The notes beneath the pieces are model-generated. The model saw only the letters and a program-made list of their open reading frames with translations. It did no database searches and was not told the origin of the DNA. Of a DNA stretch of 64,000 bases, positions 1 to 10,655 are shown piece by piece. Numbering within the stretch: the stretch's first letter is position 1; each line of letters opens with the position of its first letter. The translations under genes and the position numbers were made by a program. This DNA is from Polynucleobacter sp. JS-JIR-II-50. Its GTDB lineage: Bacteria; Pseudomonadota; Gammaproteobacteria; Burkholderiales; Burkholderiaceae. Where the stretch lies: contig NZ_CP061307.1 in the NCBI RefSeq assembly GCF_018687895.1, forward strand, positions 558,001-622,000, given 5' to 3'.

Positions 1-1821
1 GGCATCCAGCGCATGGTCCGCTCTGACTTAGGCGCTGCTGGTGTGATGTTTACTCTGGATACCGAGTCTGGATTTGAGGATGTGGTTTTCATTACCTCTA
101 GCTATGGCTTGGGAGAGACTGTTGTTCAGGGCGCAGTAAACCCAGACGAGTTTTATGTATTCAAAACCACTTTGGCTCAAGATAAGAAGGCGATCATTCG
201 CCGCTCTTTGGGTTCAAAGTTAATTCAGATGCAATTTGCCCCTAAAGGCTCTGCAGAAAAAGTAGAGACTGTTGATGTCACCCCAGAAAAGCGTAACCGC
301 TTCTCTTTGGAGGATGCAGATATCACGGAGTTAGCTAAATATGCGGTGATCATTGAGAAGCATTACGGTCGTCCAATGGACATCGAGTGGGGTAAGGATG
401 GTCAAGATGGCCGCATCTACATCTTGCAAGCGCGCCCTGAGACTGTGAAGAGTCAAGCTGCTGGACAGGTAGAGATGCGCTACAAATTAAAAGGTAGCTC
501 AAAGGTACTAGCAAAAGGCCGTGCGATTGGTCAAAAGATTGGCGCTGGCCCTGTACGTATTATTCGTGACCCAAGTGAGATGGATCGTGTTCAGCCAGGC
601 GATGTCTTGGTTGCCGATATGACTGACCCGAACTGGGAGCCAGTCATGAAGCGTGCTTCTGCGATTGTGACCAATCGTGGCGGACGAACATGCCATGCAG
701 CGATTATTGCCCGTGAATTAGGCGTACCTGCTGTTGTTGGTTGCGGTGATGCCACTGAGCATTTACAAGACGGCATGATGGTGACAGTTTCTTGTGCTGA
801 GGGTGATGAAGGCCATATTTATGATGGTTTGATCGAAACCGAAGTCACTGAAGTTTCCCGTGGTGTGTTGCCAGAGATTCCAGTGAAGATCACTATGAAC
901 ATTGGTAATCCTCAGTTGGCATTTGATTTCTGCCAGATTCCAAATGCCGGTGTTGGTTTGGCTCGTCTTGAGTTCATCATTAATAACTACATTGGTGTGC
1001 ATCCACGTGCTGTATTGGAATATCCAAACATTGATCCTGATCTCAAGCGTGCAGTTGAGAGCGTTGCTCGTGGTTACGCAAGCCCACGCCAGTTTTACGA
1101 AGACAAGTTGGTTGAGGGCGTAGCAACCATTGCCGCTGCTTTCTATCCAAAGCCAGTAATCGTTCGTTTGTCAGACTTCAAATCCAATGAATATAAGAAG
1201 TTAATTGGCGGATCGCGTTACGAGCCTGATGAAGAGAATCCAATGTTGGGATTCCGTGGTGCGTCACGTTATGTTTCTGAAGACTTTGGCGAAGCCTTTG
1301 CTCTCGAGTGCGCAGCAATGAAGCGTGTTCGTGAAGATATGGGCTTGGACAACGTAGAAATCATGGTTCCGTTTGTACGTACTATCAATCAGGCTAAGCG
1401 CGTGATCGACATGATGGAGAAGTTTGGTCTGAAGCGTGGTGTGAATGGTTTGCGTCTCATCATGATGTGTGAGATCCCATCTAATGCGATTTTGGCTGAC
1501 CAGTTCCTGGAGTACTTTGATGGCTTCTCAATCGGCTCAAACGACATGACTCAATTAACTCTGGGCCTAGATCGTGACTCCGGCATGGAATTGTTGGCTA
1601 TCGACTTTGATGAGCGTGATCCAGCGGTAGAGTTCATGATTGCTCGTTCAATTGATGCTTGCCGTAAGCAAAATAAATATGTTGGTATTTGCGGTCAAGG
1701 CCCTTCAGATCACCCAGACTTTGCTCGTTGGTTGGTTGAGAAGGGAATTACCTCAATCTCATTAAATCCAGATAGCGTAGTGGCTACCTGGGAGATGTTG
1801 GGTAAGAACTTAAAAGCCTAA
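1..1821 (+). CDS. ppsA: Phosphoenolpyruvate synthase, 3' part (5' end outside window)
   Basis: Makes phosphoenolpyruvate from pyruvate and ATP for gluconeogenesis. The frame is open from base 1, so the first Met in view is internal; about 606 codons are present and the family is near 800 residues, so roughly 190 N-terminal residues lie upstream. What remains is the end of the ATP-grasp domain, the swivelling phosphohistidine domain with GGRTCHAAI (catalytic His at window codon 232), and the C-terminal PEP-binding TIM barrel with GSNDMTQL and GICGQGPSD motifs. The GGRTCH form fits PpsA better than pyruvate phosphate dikinase. A strong bidirectional hairpin follows the stop. Confidence 0.96.
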   Translation, partial: GIQRMVRSDLGAAGVMFTLDTESGFEDVVFITSSYGLGETVVQGAVNPDEFYVFKTTLAQDKKAIIRRSLGSKLIQMQFAPKGSAEKVETVDVTPEKRNRFSLEDADITELAKYAVIIEKHYGRPMDIEWGKDGQDGRIYILQARPETVKSQAAGQVEMRYKLKGSSKVLAKGRAIGQKIGAGPVRIIRDPSEMDRVQPGDVLVADMTDPNWEPVMKRASAIVTNRGGRTCHAAIIARELGVPAVVGCGDATEHLQDGMMVTVSCAEGDEGHIYDGLIETEVTEVSRGVLPEIPVKITMNIGNPQLAFDFCQIPNAGVGLARLEFIINNYIGVHPRAVLEYPNIDPDLKRAVESVARGYASPRQFYEDKLVEGVATIAAAFYPKPVIVRLSDFKSNEYKKLIGGSRYEPDEENPMLGFRGASRYVSEDFGEAFALECAAMKRVREDMGLDNVEIMVPFVRTINQAKRVIDMMEKFGLKRGVNGLRLIMMCEIPSNAILADQFLEYFDGFSIGSNDMTQLTLGLDRDSGMELLAIDFDERDPAVEFMIARSIDACRKQNKYVGICGQGPSDHPDFARWLVEKGITSISLNPDSVVATWEMLGKNLKA

Positions 1822-1844
1822 ACCAAAGCGGATAGCATTAAAGC

Positions 1845-1873
1845 AAAAGGCCTAGATTTTTTCTAGGCCTTTT
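1845..1873. terminator. Bidirectional rho-independent terminator between ppsA and the Anbu operon
   Basis: A perfect 12-bp inverted repeat (AAAAGGCCTAGA, 1845-1856, with TCTAGGCCTTTT, 1862-1873) has a short T-only loop and A/T tails on both sides. It lies between the convergent ends of ppsA and the Anbu gene and can serve both strands. Confidence 0.9.
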
Positions 1874-1909
1874 GTTTATCAATGTATCCAACGCTTGAAT
1901 ATTGGAAAC

Positions 1910-2806
1910 TTACTTTTTCTTTGCAGTCGCCTTCTTTGGCACCACTTTCTTTGCCGCCTTCTTTACGGGAGTGGCCTTGGTTGTTCTTGTGGCTTTTTGA
2001 ACTTTTACTTTAGAGGGAGGATGATTGATTGGAACAATCCCCATTTTTTTAGCGGGAGTGGAGATGTCACTCGATTTATGAGCGCCGCTCCAGCTAGGTT
2101 CCGCTATGGAGTTAAAAGCCTCGCGTAGTTTCTCGCCCCATGCTTGATGGATCATCGCGAAATAGGGGTTTGCATCATCTAGGGTGACGAGCTTCGTGGC
2201 TTTCAGAGAATTTTTTTCGTAAACCAGCATATCTAGAGGCAGTCCAACCGAAATATTACTTTTTAGAGTGGAGTCCATGGAGATGAGGGCGCACTTGGTC
2301 GCAAGATTAAGTGGTGTATTGAAGTTGAGTACTCGGTCCAAGATTGGCTTGCCGTACTTGGATTCACCAATTTGGAAATAGCAAGTCTCGGGTGTAGCCT
2401 CAATAAAGTTCCCTGCCGAGTAAATATTAAATAGGCGCGGTTTCTCGCCTTTTACTTGACCACCAAAAATCATATTGCAGTTAAATTCAAGACCTGATTT
2501 TTCAAGTGCAGCATGATCGCGTTCATACACTTGTTTAATAGCATCGCCCACTAGAACGGCTGCTTCGTATGAGTTTTTGGCTGTCCAGAGGTTCTTACCT
2601 TTAAAAAGCTGTCCTTGAAGCAGGATTTCTTTAACGGATTGGGTGATGGCAAGATTGCCGGCACTCATTAAGGTAAAGAAGCGATCCTTGTTTTGAAACA
2701 GGGTCATCTTTCTAAAGGTGCCGATTTGGTCTACCCCAGCATTTGTCCGGGTATCGGATAAGAAAACAAGACCATCTTTAAGGCAAAGACCAACGCAATA
2801 CGTCAT
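1910..2806 (-). CDS. Anbu (ancestral beta subunit) proteasome-type peptidase with basic C-terminal tail
   Basis: Bacterial proteasome-like Ntn-hydrolase of the Anbu family (COG3484). The protein starts MTYCVG, so Met removal exposes Thr2 as the N-terminal nucleophile; Asp18 (SDTRT) and Lys33 (FRKM) fit the other proteasome active-site positions. The domain ends near residue 240. After it comes a roughly 60-residue extension whose last 33 residues hold 13 Lys and one Arg among Ala, Val, Thr and Pro, like a histone-H1-type tail. Last gene of a four-gene minus-strand run with transglutaminase-like, alpha-E and ATP-grasp proteins, the usual Anbu neighbours. Natural substrate unknown. Confidence 0.9.
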   Translation of the reverse strand: MTYCVGLCLKDGLVFLSDTRTNAGVDQIGTFRKMTLFQNKDRFFTLMSAGNLAITQSVKEILLQGQLFKGKNLWTAKNSYEAAVLVGDAIKQVYERDHAALEKSGLEFNCNMIFGGQVKGEKPRLFNIYSAGNFIEATPETCYFQIGESKYGKPILDRVLNFNTPLNLATKCALISMDSTLKSNISVGLPLDMLVYEKNSLKATKLVTLDDANPYFAMIHQAWGEKLREAFNSIAEPSWSGAHKSSDISTPAKKMGIVPINHPPSKVKVQKATRTTKATPVKKAAKKVVPKKATAKKK

Positions 2807-2862
2807 ACACAGACCCTCTTCATTATTTCCTGGAATTATCTCTTAAATATCCCAGAGGGTTG

Positions 2863-3660
2863 CTATGGCAACTGTTGAATCGAAATGTTGGCGCTGAGTT
2901 CTTCTCCGCCGCCGCCAGAACGCACCCCTTTAACAGGGGCGGCAGAGTAATAATCTCTACCAATGGCAAGGCGAATATGCCGTGAGTCAACTAAGCAGGC
3001 ATGTGTGATATCTACGCTGGTCCAGATGCCTTTATCGATATCGCTGCAAAAGTCGATCCAAGCATGACTAGCAAGATTCGGAGACTCTTCTGCAAAGAAA
3101 TAACCGCTGACATATCGAGCCGGCACTCCTGAGGCGCGACAAAGACCTAACATGATGTGGGCGTGATCTTGGCAAACGCCAGATTTCATGGCAAAGGATT
3201 GAGCTGCAGTCGTGGCAAAGTTCGTTTGGCCAGGAGAGTACACAATCAATCCTTGAACTGCCTCGGCGAGCTTAAGTACTTGATCAACGGAATTTTTCTT
3301 TGGAATGCCGTAGGAGAAATATTCCAACATTTCATCTGTAGGCTCAGTCAGATTGGTTTGCTGCAGTAAGTAGTATGGTGAAACCGCTTTAGCATCATCG
3401 ATGAACTCAAATGCATCTTGTGTATGCACTTCGCCTTCAGCCTCAATCATCATTGAGGTGTAAGGACTCTCTTGCACAAATACACTGCAAAGATTTCCGA
3501 ATGTATCAATTGAATTGGAAGCTTTAATTGGGGTGCCGATTTTCCACTTATCAACCTGCTGTCCTGCGACGGTTGGTGGGGTTAAGCGTAACTCTTGTAT
3601 GGAATAATGCACTGGTGTTTCATAGCGATATTCCGTGCGATGGCGAATTTTAAGATGCAT
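2863..3660 (-). CDS. Transglutaminase-like cysteine peptidase family protein of the Anbu cluster
   Basis: 265 residues with an N-terminal beta-strand-rich region (starts MHLKIRHRTEY, typical of COG1305 proteins) and a transglutaminase-like core. Candidate triad: Cys163 in SGVCQDHAH, His199 in ASHAWIDF, Asp217 in SVDITH. No signal peptide, so probably cytoplasmic. It lies 17 bases after the alpha-E gene and 56 before Anbu, so cotranscription is likely. Family members hydrolyse or form amide bonds; the substrate in Anbu clusters is not established, and an amide-cleaving partner to the ATP-grasp ligase is an inference. Confidence 0.88.
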   Translation of the reverse strand: MHLKIRHRTEYRYETPVHYSIQELRLTPPTVAGQQVDKWKIGTPIKASNSIDTFGNLCSVFVQESPYTSMMIEAEGEVHTQDAFEFIDDAKAVSPYYLLQQTNLTEPTDEMLEYFSYGIPKKNSVDQVLKLAEAVQGLIVYSPGQTNFATTAAQSFAMKSGVCQDHAHIMLGLCRASGVPARYVSGYFFAEESPNLASHAWIDFCSDIDKGIWTSVDITHACLVDSRHIRLAIGRDYYSAAPVKGVRSGGGGEELSANISIQQLP

Positions 3661-3677
3661 ATAGTCTTCGTGATTTC

Positions 3678-4655
3678 TTAGGCAACAGCCAGTGGAATGA
3701 GATAAGCATTGCTAAACTCATCGGCTATGTAGTTAATGCGCTCTAAGAAAGCTTCAATAAATTCTTCCAGGCCTTGCTCAAATACTTCATCAATATCAGA
3801 GTAATCTAAGCTTGCCTTAAGTTTTCCAAGCAAACGTTCAATTTCTTTGGATTGCTGATTCTTGACCTCAGAAATGAGGGGGATTAACTCATTGACGCAG
3901 GACACCAAGGATCGTGGCATCTGTTTATTGAATATCAGTAGCTGTGCGACTTGTTTTGGTGTAACTTGATCAGAGTAGATTTGACGATAGATTTCAAAGG
4001 CCGAGACAGAACGCAGTAACGCCGCCCAGTGATAGAAGTCAAAGAATTCACCATCAGTGCCATCATCTGAGGATTTCTTGGCGCCAAGAACCCTCAGGGC
4101 TGCTGGGTCCTCATATTTGGTTTCCAAAATACGTGCGGTGTTGTCGGCGCGCTCTAGCAGCGTTCCCACATTAATAAAGTAAAAAGCCTCATTCTTCAGC
4201 ATCGTGCCGTATAGAACACCCCTAAAGAGGTGGCAGCGGTGCTTGACCCATTCCAAAAGGCGACTAGGGTCGGCTTGATGTCTTGCTTCTAAGATGCGTT
4301 GGAGCTCAAGCCAAGTGGTGTTCTGGGTTTCCCAAACTTCAGAAGTAATTTTGCCGCGGATAACGCGGGCATTTTCCCGTGCAGCAAATAAGCAAGAAAC
4401 AATACTCGATGGGTTGCTGGTTTCATAAATCATGAAGTCCAAGACATTCTCGCGATTAACGACATCATATTTGCTGAGAAAGGCTTCTTCCAGCTTGGAA
4501 ATCGTGAGTAATTTTTTCCAACTCTGCTCTAAAAATTCTGCTGGCTGTGGAAGTAGGGAGGTTTGATGGTTTACATCGAGCATGCGGGCAGTGTTCTCAG
4601 CGCGCTCGGTGTAACGGGCCATCCAATAAAGACAATCAGCGGTACGACTCAACAT
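3678..4655 (-). CDS. Alpha-E domain protein of the Anbu cluster
   Basis: 325 residues, predicted almost all helical, starting MLSRTADCLYWMARYTERAENTAR, which is diagnostic of the bacterial alpha-E domain family (COG2307). No catalytic motif is visible to me. The family almost always sits next to a circularly permuted ATP-grasp protein, here 26 bases upstream, and a transglutaminase-like protein, here 17 bases downstream. This suggests a three-protein amide ligation/hydrolysis module. Biochemical role unknown; a scaffold or acceptor function is only a guess. Confidence 0.9.
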   Translation of the reverse strand: MLSRTADCLYWMARYTERAENTARMLDVNHQTSLLPQPAEFLEQSWKKLLTISKLEEAFLSKYDVVNRENVLDFMIYETSNPSSIVSCLFAARENARVIRGKITSEVWETQNTTWLELQRILEARHQADPSRLLEWVKHRCHLFRGVLYGTMLKNEAFYFINVGTLLERADNTARILETKYEDPAALRVLGAKKSSDDGTDGEFFDFYHWAALLRSVSAFEIYRQIYSDQVTPKQVAQLLIFNKQMPRSLVSCVNELIPLISEVKNQQSKEIERLLGKLKASLDYSDIDEVFEQGLEEFIEAFLERINYIADEFSNAYLIPLAVA

Positions 4656-4681
4656 ATTTTCTTATTCCCCATGCTCTTCAT

Positions 4682-6094
4682 TCACTCTTCCAATACCCAG
4701 GTATCTTTAGTTCCGCCACCTTGGGAGGAGTTCACTACTAAAGAGCCTTCTTTGAGTGCAACCCTAGTTAATCCACCAGGAACCATCTTGATAGTCTTGC
4801 CTGAGAGAACAAAGGGTCTTAAGTCGATATGCCTTGGTGCAACACCTGACTCAACAAAGGTAGGGCAGGTGGATAGCGCCAATGTAGGTTGCGCAATATA
4901 TTTATCTGGATTAGCGATAAGGTGAGTTCTAAATTCTTCAATCTCTGCTTTGGTTGATGCTGGACCAACTAACATGCCATAACCACCAGCACCATGAGTC
5001 AGTTTCACAACCAGCTTATCCAGATTAGCTAAGGTATAGGCTAAGTCATCTGCCTTACGACATTGGAATGTAGGTACGTTATTAAGAATCGGTTTCTCAC
5101 CAAGATAAAACTCAATCATCTCAGGTACATAGGGGTAGATGGATTTGTCATCAGCAATACCAGTACCAATCGCATTTGCCAATGTCACATTACCAGCTCT
5201 ATGTGCGGATAGAAGTCCTGCAACGCCCAAAGTGGAGTCAGAACGAAATGCCAATGGATCCAGGAAGTCATCATCAACGCGACGATAGATCACATCAACG
5301 CGCTCTGGTCCCTGGGTGGTGCGCATAAAGACTTGCTCATTCTTCACAAATAAGTCTTTACCTTCCACTAACTCAACACCCATCTGCTGCGCGAGGTAGC
5401 TGTGCTCAAAGTAAGCAGAGTTATACATGCCTGGAGTTAGTACAACGACGTTTGGTTTTTTAACGTCATCTGGTTTAACTGACTTGAGACATTCCAATAA
5501 AAGATCAGGGTAATGCTCTACAGGAGCAATGCGATATTTTTGGAACAGATCGGGGAAGAGTCGCATCATCATCTTGCGGTCTTCAACCATGTAAGACACG
5601 CCAGATGGAACTCGCAAGTTATCTTCTAAAACGTAGAACTCCCCCTCACCGGCACGAACGATATCGATTCCAGCAATTTGCGCGTAGATGTCGCGCGGTA
5701 TGCTGACGTTGCGCATCTCGGGGCGATATTGCGCATTGTTATAAATCTGTTCGGCTGGAACAATGCCTGCCTTAATAATGTCTTCATCGTGATACACGTC
5801 GTAAATGAAGCGATTGAGTGCTTTGACCCGTTGACGTAATCCCGCTTCCAGTTGCTCCCATTCTTTGGCAGTAAAGATGCGCGGCACTTGATCGAAGGGA
5901 ATGGTTCTTTCCGAACCCAAGTCATCTCCATAGACGGCAAAGGTAATACCCACTCTTCTAAAGATCAGGTCTGCCTCAGCGCGTTTGAGACCCATGAGGG
6001 TGTCACTTTGCTGTTTCAGCCAATTGTGAAAGATTTGGTAGTGGGGACGCGCTTTGCCTGCGGCGTCGAGCATTTCGTCAAAAGGCAATTTCAT
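4682..6094 (-). CDS. Circularly permuted ATP-grasp type 2 protein (amidoligase-like)
   Basis: 470 residues, the normal length for COG2308. Visible family blocks are the N-terminal FDEMLDAAGKARPHY, the central DIVRAGEGEFYVLEDNLRVPSG (nucleotide/metal-binding part with acidic residues) and the later KLTHGAGGYGM loop. These proteins are predicted ATP-dependent carboxylate-amine ligases that join amino acids or peptides; the substrate is unknown. First gene of the minus-strand Anbu operon; the 144 bases between it and smpB should hold the promoter, but I could not pick a convincing -35/-10 pair there. Confidence 0.9.
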   Translation of the reverse strand: MKLPFDEMLDAAGKARPHYQIFHNWLKQQSDTLMGLKRAEADLIFRRVGITFAVYGDDLGSERTIPFDQVPRIFTAKEWEQLEAGLRQRVKALNRFIYDVYHDEDIIKAGIVPAEQIYNNAQYRPEMRNVSIPRDIYAQIAGIDIVRAGEGEFYVLEDNLRVPSGVSYMVEDRKMMMRLFPDLFQKYRIAPVEHYPDLLLECLKSVKPDDVKKPNVVVLTPGMYNSAYFEHSYLAQQMGVELVEGKDLFVKNEQVFMRTTQGPERVDVIYRRVDDDFLDPLAFRSDSTLGVAGLLSAHRAGNVTLANAIGTGIADDKSIYPYVPEMIEFYLGEKPILNNVPTFQCRKADDLAYTLANLDKLVVKLTHGAGGYGMLVGPASTKAEIEEFRTHLIANPDKYIAQPTLALSTCPTFVESGVAPRHIDLRPFVLSGKTIKMVPGGLTRVALKEGSLVVNSSQGGGTKDTWVLEE

Positions 6095-6238
6095 AGATAC
6101 AAACTAATGCCTTTATAAAAGCTGGAATGAATGATTTGAAGCGGCTTGGTGCTGAATTGCACCATAAAAGTGCATAAATGCTCAAATATTCGTCCTCAAG
6201 GGCAGTCTACCCCAGTTTTTCTGGGATTAGGCGAGAAA

Positions 6239-6691
6239 TTAAGCGTTTAGATCGCCTCTGGCAATACGACCTTTTTGGACTTCCCACTCACGTTCTTTAG
6301 TTGCTGCGCGTTTGTCATGCTGCTTTTTACCCCTGGCGAGGCCAATCTCGCACTTCACATTGCCTTTGGAGAAATGTAAGTTTAAGGGCACAAGGGTGTA
6401 GCCCTTTTGCTCCACTTTACCGATGAGTTTTTTAATTTCGATCGCATTCAGAAGGAGTTTTCGAGTACGAGTACTGTCCGGAACGATATGTGTAGAGGCT
6501 GACAGCAGGGGGGTGATATGGCAGCCGATCAAAAATAGCTCCGCCTGGCGAATGACGACATACGCTTCTTTGACGTGCACGCGACCTGCGCGGATGGCTT
6601 TCACTTCCCAGCCTTCCAACACAAGCCCTGCCTCAAAGCGCTCCTCGATAAAATAATCAAAGAAGGCTTTTTTGTTATCGACGATACTCAT
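6239..6691 (-). CDS. smpB: SsrA-binding protein SmpB
   Basis: 150 residues. Binds tmRNA and delivers it to stalled ribosomes for trans-translation. Family signatures are present: [20 protein letters not shown] near the N terminus, [19 protein letters not shown], and the basic C-terminal tail rich in Lys/Arg ([15 protein letters not shown]) that contacts the decoding centre. Divergent from ratA with only 25 bases between the start codons, a common arrangement in proteobacteria. Confidence 0.97.
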   Translation of the reverse strand: MSIVDNKKAFFDYFIEERFEAGLVLEGWEVKAIRAGRVHVKEAYVVIRQAELFLIGCHITPLLSASTHIVPDSTRTRKLLLNAIEIKKLIGKVEQKGYTLVPLNLHFSKGNVKCEIGLARGKKQHDKRAATKEREWEVQKGRIARGDLNA

Positions 6692-6716
6692 ATTTATTTA
6701 GCTCTCAAGAACGATT

Positions 6717-7148
6717 ATGGCAGACGTCTACAAGACCGTTTTAATTGGCCAATCAGCCGACCGTATGTACGGCTTAGTGACCGATGTCGCACGCTATCCT
6801 GAGTTCCTGCCTTGGTGTGGCGGGGTAGAAATTTTTGAGCAGACTGAGACCGTGCTCGACGCCAAAATCAATATCCATTTCAAAGGCATTAACCAGTATT
6901 TTCATACTCGGAATGTGAATCACCGCCCTGAAACGATTGACATGGTCTTTGTCGATGGTCCGTTTAAGCACTTTTCTGGGCAGTGGAACTTTATCCCTTT
7001 GCGGGAAGATGCTTGTAAGGTGGAGTTCAAGCTGCACTGGGAGTTCAAGAGCGTCATTCTGGACAAGATTATTGGCCCAGTATTTGGTCATATAGCCGGC
7101 ACCTTTGTTGACTGCTTTGTAAAACGTGCCGAGGATCTCTATGGCTGA
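6717..7148 (+). CDS. ratA: RatA-like START/COQ10 family protein
   Basis: 143 residues forming a single SRPBCC (START-like) domain: N-terminal MADVYKTVLIGQSADRMYGLVTDVARYPEFLPWCGG, then the family's typical phenylalanine-rich strand region and a C-terminal helix (FVDCFVKRAEDLYG). E. coli RatA was reported to block 70S association, while the eukaryotic relative COQ10 binds ubiquinone; a coenzyme-Q or lipid-binding role is as likely as a toxin role. Its stop overlaps the rnfH start by 8 bases, implying translational coupling. Confidence 0.9.
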   Translation: MADVYKTVLIGQSADRMYGLVTDVARYPEFLPWCGGVEIFEQTETVLDAKINIHFKGINQYFHTRNVNHRPETIDMVFVDGPFKHFSGQWNFIPLREDACKVEFKLHWEFKSVILDKIIGPVFGHIAGTFVDCFVKRAEDLYG

Positions 7149-7491
7149 GCGCTCGCTTGACCTCATTCTCTGTGATGCCAGGCAGGGTGAGCCAGTGATT
7201 AAGACGCTCAAGCTCCTTTTGTCAGCGGGCGAGTTGCCTACGGTTGGCTTGGCCCTTATTAGGGCCGGGATTGCAGTTGGCCCAGACGACCCTGTTTTGG
7301 CCAGAAAAGGCTGCTTCGGGGTCTTTGGTAAACGCAAGGACTGGGATAGCCCCATTTATGCTGGAGATCGATTGGAGCTCTATTCCCCGCTACTAATTGA
7401 CCCTAAAACAGTTCGGCGCAAGAAGGCTAATCAGAACCAGGATGCCAAATTCCAGGCTGCCGCAGCTAAAAGAAAGGCTAGGAGGCTATAA
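7141..7491 (+). CDS. rnfH: RnfH/RatB-like ubiquitin-fold protein
   Basis: 116 residues from the ATG at 7141, chosen because MAERSLDLILCDARQ matches the family's N terminus; an in-frame ATG five codons earlier would add MPRIS. Contains the beta-grasp RnfH pattern (TLKLLLSAGELPTVG, then GVFGKRKDWDSPIYAGDRLELYSPLLIDPKTVRRKKA) and a Lys/Ala-rich end. Function in the cell is not known despite the name. Overlaps ratA by 8 bases and precedes guaB by 26. Confidence 0.88.
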   Translation: MAERSLDLILCDARQGEPVIKTLKLLLSAGELPTVGLALIRAGIAVGPDDPVLARKGCFGVFGKRKDWDSPIYAGDRLELYSPLLIDPKTVRRKKANQNQDAKFQAAAAKRKARRL

Positions 7492-7508
7492 TCTGTTTTT
7501 GCGACTAG

Positions 7509-8981
<1,473 letters not shown>

Positions 8982-9017
8982 CAACTAAAAAAAGCTGAAA
9001 TAAAGGCTGACCTTTTC

Positions 9018-10625
9018 GTGCACGACAAAATACTGATTCTCGACTTTGGTTCACAAGTAACTCAACTGATTGCTCGGCGTGTACGTGATGGACGCGTGTA
9101 TTCAGAGATCCATCCCTACGATTGCGACCCTGAGTTCATTCGTAAGTTTGTTCAGGAGCAAGGTGGCAAAGGCATTATTCTCTCTGGCGGCCCTAGTTCG
9201 GTAACTGAAGCCGGTAGTCCTCGTGCACCCCAAATTGTTTTTGAGCTTGGCGTACCTGTTTTGGGAATTTGCTACGGCATGCAAACTATGGCTACCCAAT
9301 TGGGTGGTGCAGTTGCTTCCGCAGAGTCTTTGGGTAAAGCGCGTGAGTTTGGTTACTCTGAAGTTCGTGCTCATGGGCATACGAATTTGCTCAAAGGTAT
9401 TCAGGACTTCTCCACTAGCGAAGGTCATGGGATTTTGAAGGTCTGGATGAGTCATGGCGACTCAGTCACTTCAATGCCGCCTGCATTTAAGTTGATGGCC
9501 TCTACTGAGTCTTGTCCAATTGCTGGCATGGCAGATGAAGAGCGTCGCTTCTACGCATTTCAGTTTCATCCGGAAGTCACGCATACCATTCAAGGCACTG
9601 CGATCATTGAGCGCTTTGTGCATGAGGTTTGCCAATGCAAGCCTGACTGGGTAATGGGTGACTACATTGCAGAAGCGGTTGAGAATATTCGCAAACAAGT
9701 CGGTGATGAAGAGGTCATTCTGGGCTTGTCTGGCGGTGTCGACTCCAGTGTTGCGGCAGCCTTAATTCATCGCGCGATTGGCGATCAGCTCACTTGCGTA
9801 TTTGTGGATCATGGCCTGCTTCGCTTGAATGAAGGTGATATGGTGATGGAAATGTTCGCACGCAATTTGGGTGTGAAAGTGATCCGCGTTGATGCTAAAG
9901 CGAAATTCATGGGTGAATTGGCTGGTGTTGCTGATCCAGAAGCCAAGCGTAAGATCATCGGTAAAGAATTTGTAGAAATTTTCCAGACTGAGTCTGGGAA
10001 GATTCAGAATGCTAAGTGGCTTGCCCAAGGAACGATCTACCCTGACGTCATCGAGTCTGCAGGTAAGGGTAAAAAGGGCGCGCACACGATCAAGAGTCAC
10101 CATAACGTTGGCGGCTTACCTGATGATATGCATCTTCAATTGCTTGAGCCCTTGCGTGAGCTATTTAAGGATGAGGTCCGCGAACTTGGAGTGGCTTTAG
10201 GTCTTCCTCGTGAGATGGTATATCGCCATCCATTCCCGGGGCCAGGTCTTGGCGTGCGCATTTTGGGTGAAGTTAAGGCTGAATTCACTAGCTTGCTGCA
10301 GCGTGCTGATGCCATCTTCATTGAAGAGTTGCGTAATACGATTGATGAAGCAAGTCAAAAATCTTGGTATGACCTTACCAGTCAAGCGTTTGCTGTTTTC
10401 TTGCCAGTGAAGTCTGTTGGCGTCATGGGTGATGGCAGAACATACGAATATGTTGTTGCTCTCAGGGCGGTACAAACCCAAGACTTTATGACAGCACATT
10501 GGGCTCACTTGCCGCATGAATTACTGGGGAAGGTTTCCAATCGCATCATTAATGAAGTGCGCGGTATTAATCGAGTTGTATATGACATCAGTGGAAAACC
10601 GCCAGCAACGATCGAGTGGGAATAG
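9018..10625 (+). CDS. guaA: GMP synthase (glutamine-hydrolysing)
   Basis: 535 residues from a GTG start, supported by the match of [21 protein letters not shown] to the family N terminus. Converts XMP to GMP with ATP and glutamine. N-terminal class I amidotransferase domain with the nucleophile in GICYGMQ and the His-Glu pair in [11 protein letters not shown] pyrophosphatase domain with the PP-loop LSGGVDSS; C-terminal dimerisation domain ending PPATIEWE. Second gene of the guaBA pair; the stop is followed by a perfect small hairpin. Confidence 0.98.
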   Translation: MHDKILILDFGSQVTQLIARRVRDGRVYSEIHPYDCDPEFIRKFVQEQGGKGIILSGGPSSVTEAGSPRAPQIVFELGVPVLGICYGMQTMATQLGGAVASAESLGKAREFGYSEVRAHGHTNLLKGIQDFSTSEGHGILKVWMSHGDSVTSMPPAFKLMASTESCPIAGMADEERRFYAFQFHPEVTHTIQGTAIIERFVHEVCQCKPDWVMGDYIAEAVENIRKQVGDEEVILGLSGGVDSSVAAALIHRAIGDQLTCVFVDHGLLRLNEGDMVMEMFARNLGVKVIRVDAKAKFMGELAGVADPEAKRKIIGKEFVEIFQTESGKIQNAKWLAQGTIYPDVIESAGKGKKGAHTIKSHHNVGGLPDDMHLQLLEPLRELFKDEVRELGVALGLPREMVYRHPFPGPGLGVRILGEVKAEFTSLLQRADAIFIEELRNTIDEASQKSWYDLTSQAFAVFLPVKSVGVMGDGRTYEYVVALRAVQTQDFMTAHWAHLPHELLGKVSNRIINEVRGINRVVYDISGKPPATIEWE

Positions 10626-10627
10626 GA

Positions 10628-10648
10628 GGTAGGCGATTTAAGCCTACC
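10628..10648 (+). promoter_or_regulatory. Hairpin between guaA stop and the DUF455 start codon
   Basis: A perfect 7-bp stem (GGTAGGC, 10628-10634, with GCCTACC, 10642-10648) and a 7-base loop, not followed by a T-run, so not a standard terminator. The only strong Shine-Dalgarno-like sequence before the next ATG (10656) is GGAGG at 10625-10629, 26 bases away in linear distance and overlapping the stem base; folding would bring it to a usable distance. Confidence 0.5.
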
Positions 10649-10655
10649 AATATCC

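Noticed and set aside
6774..7355. A 193-codon open frame antisense to ratA and rnfH
   Set aside because: It lies fully opposite two well-supported genes, has no ribosome site and no recognisable domain; it is a by-product of their codon pattern.
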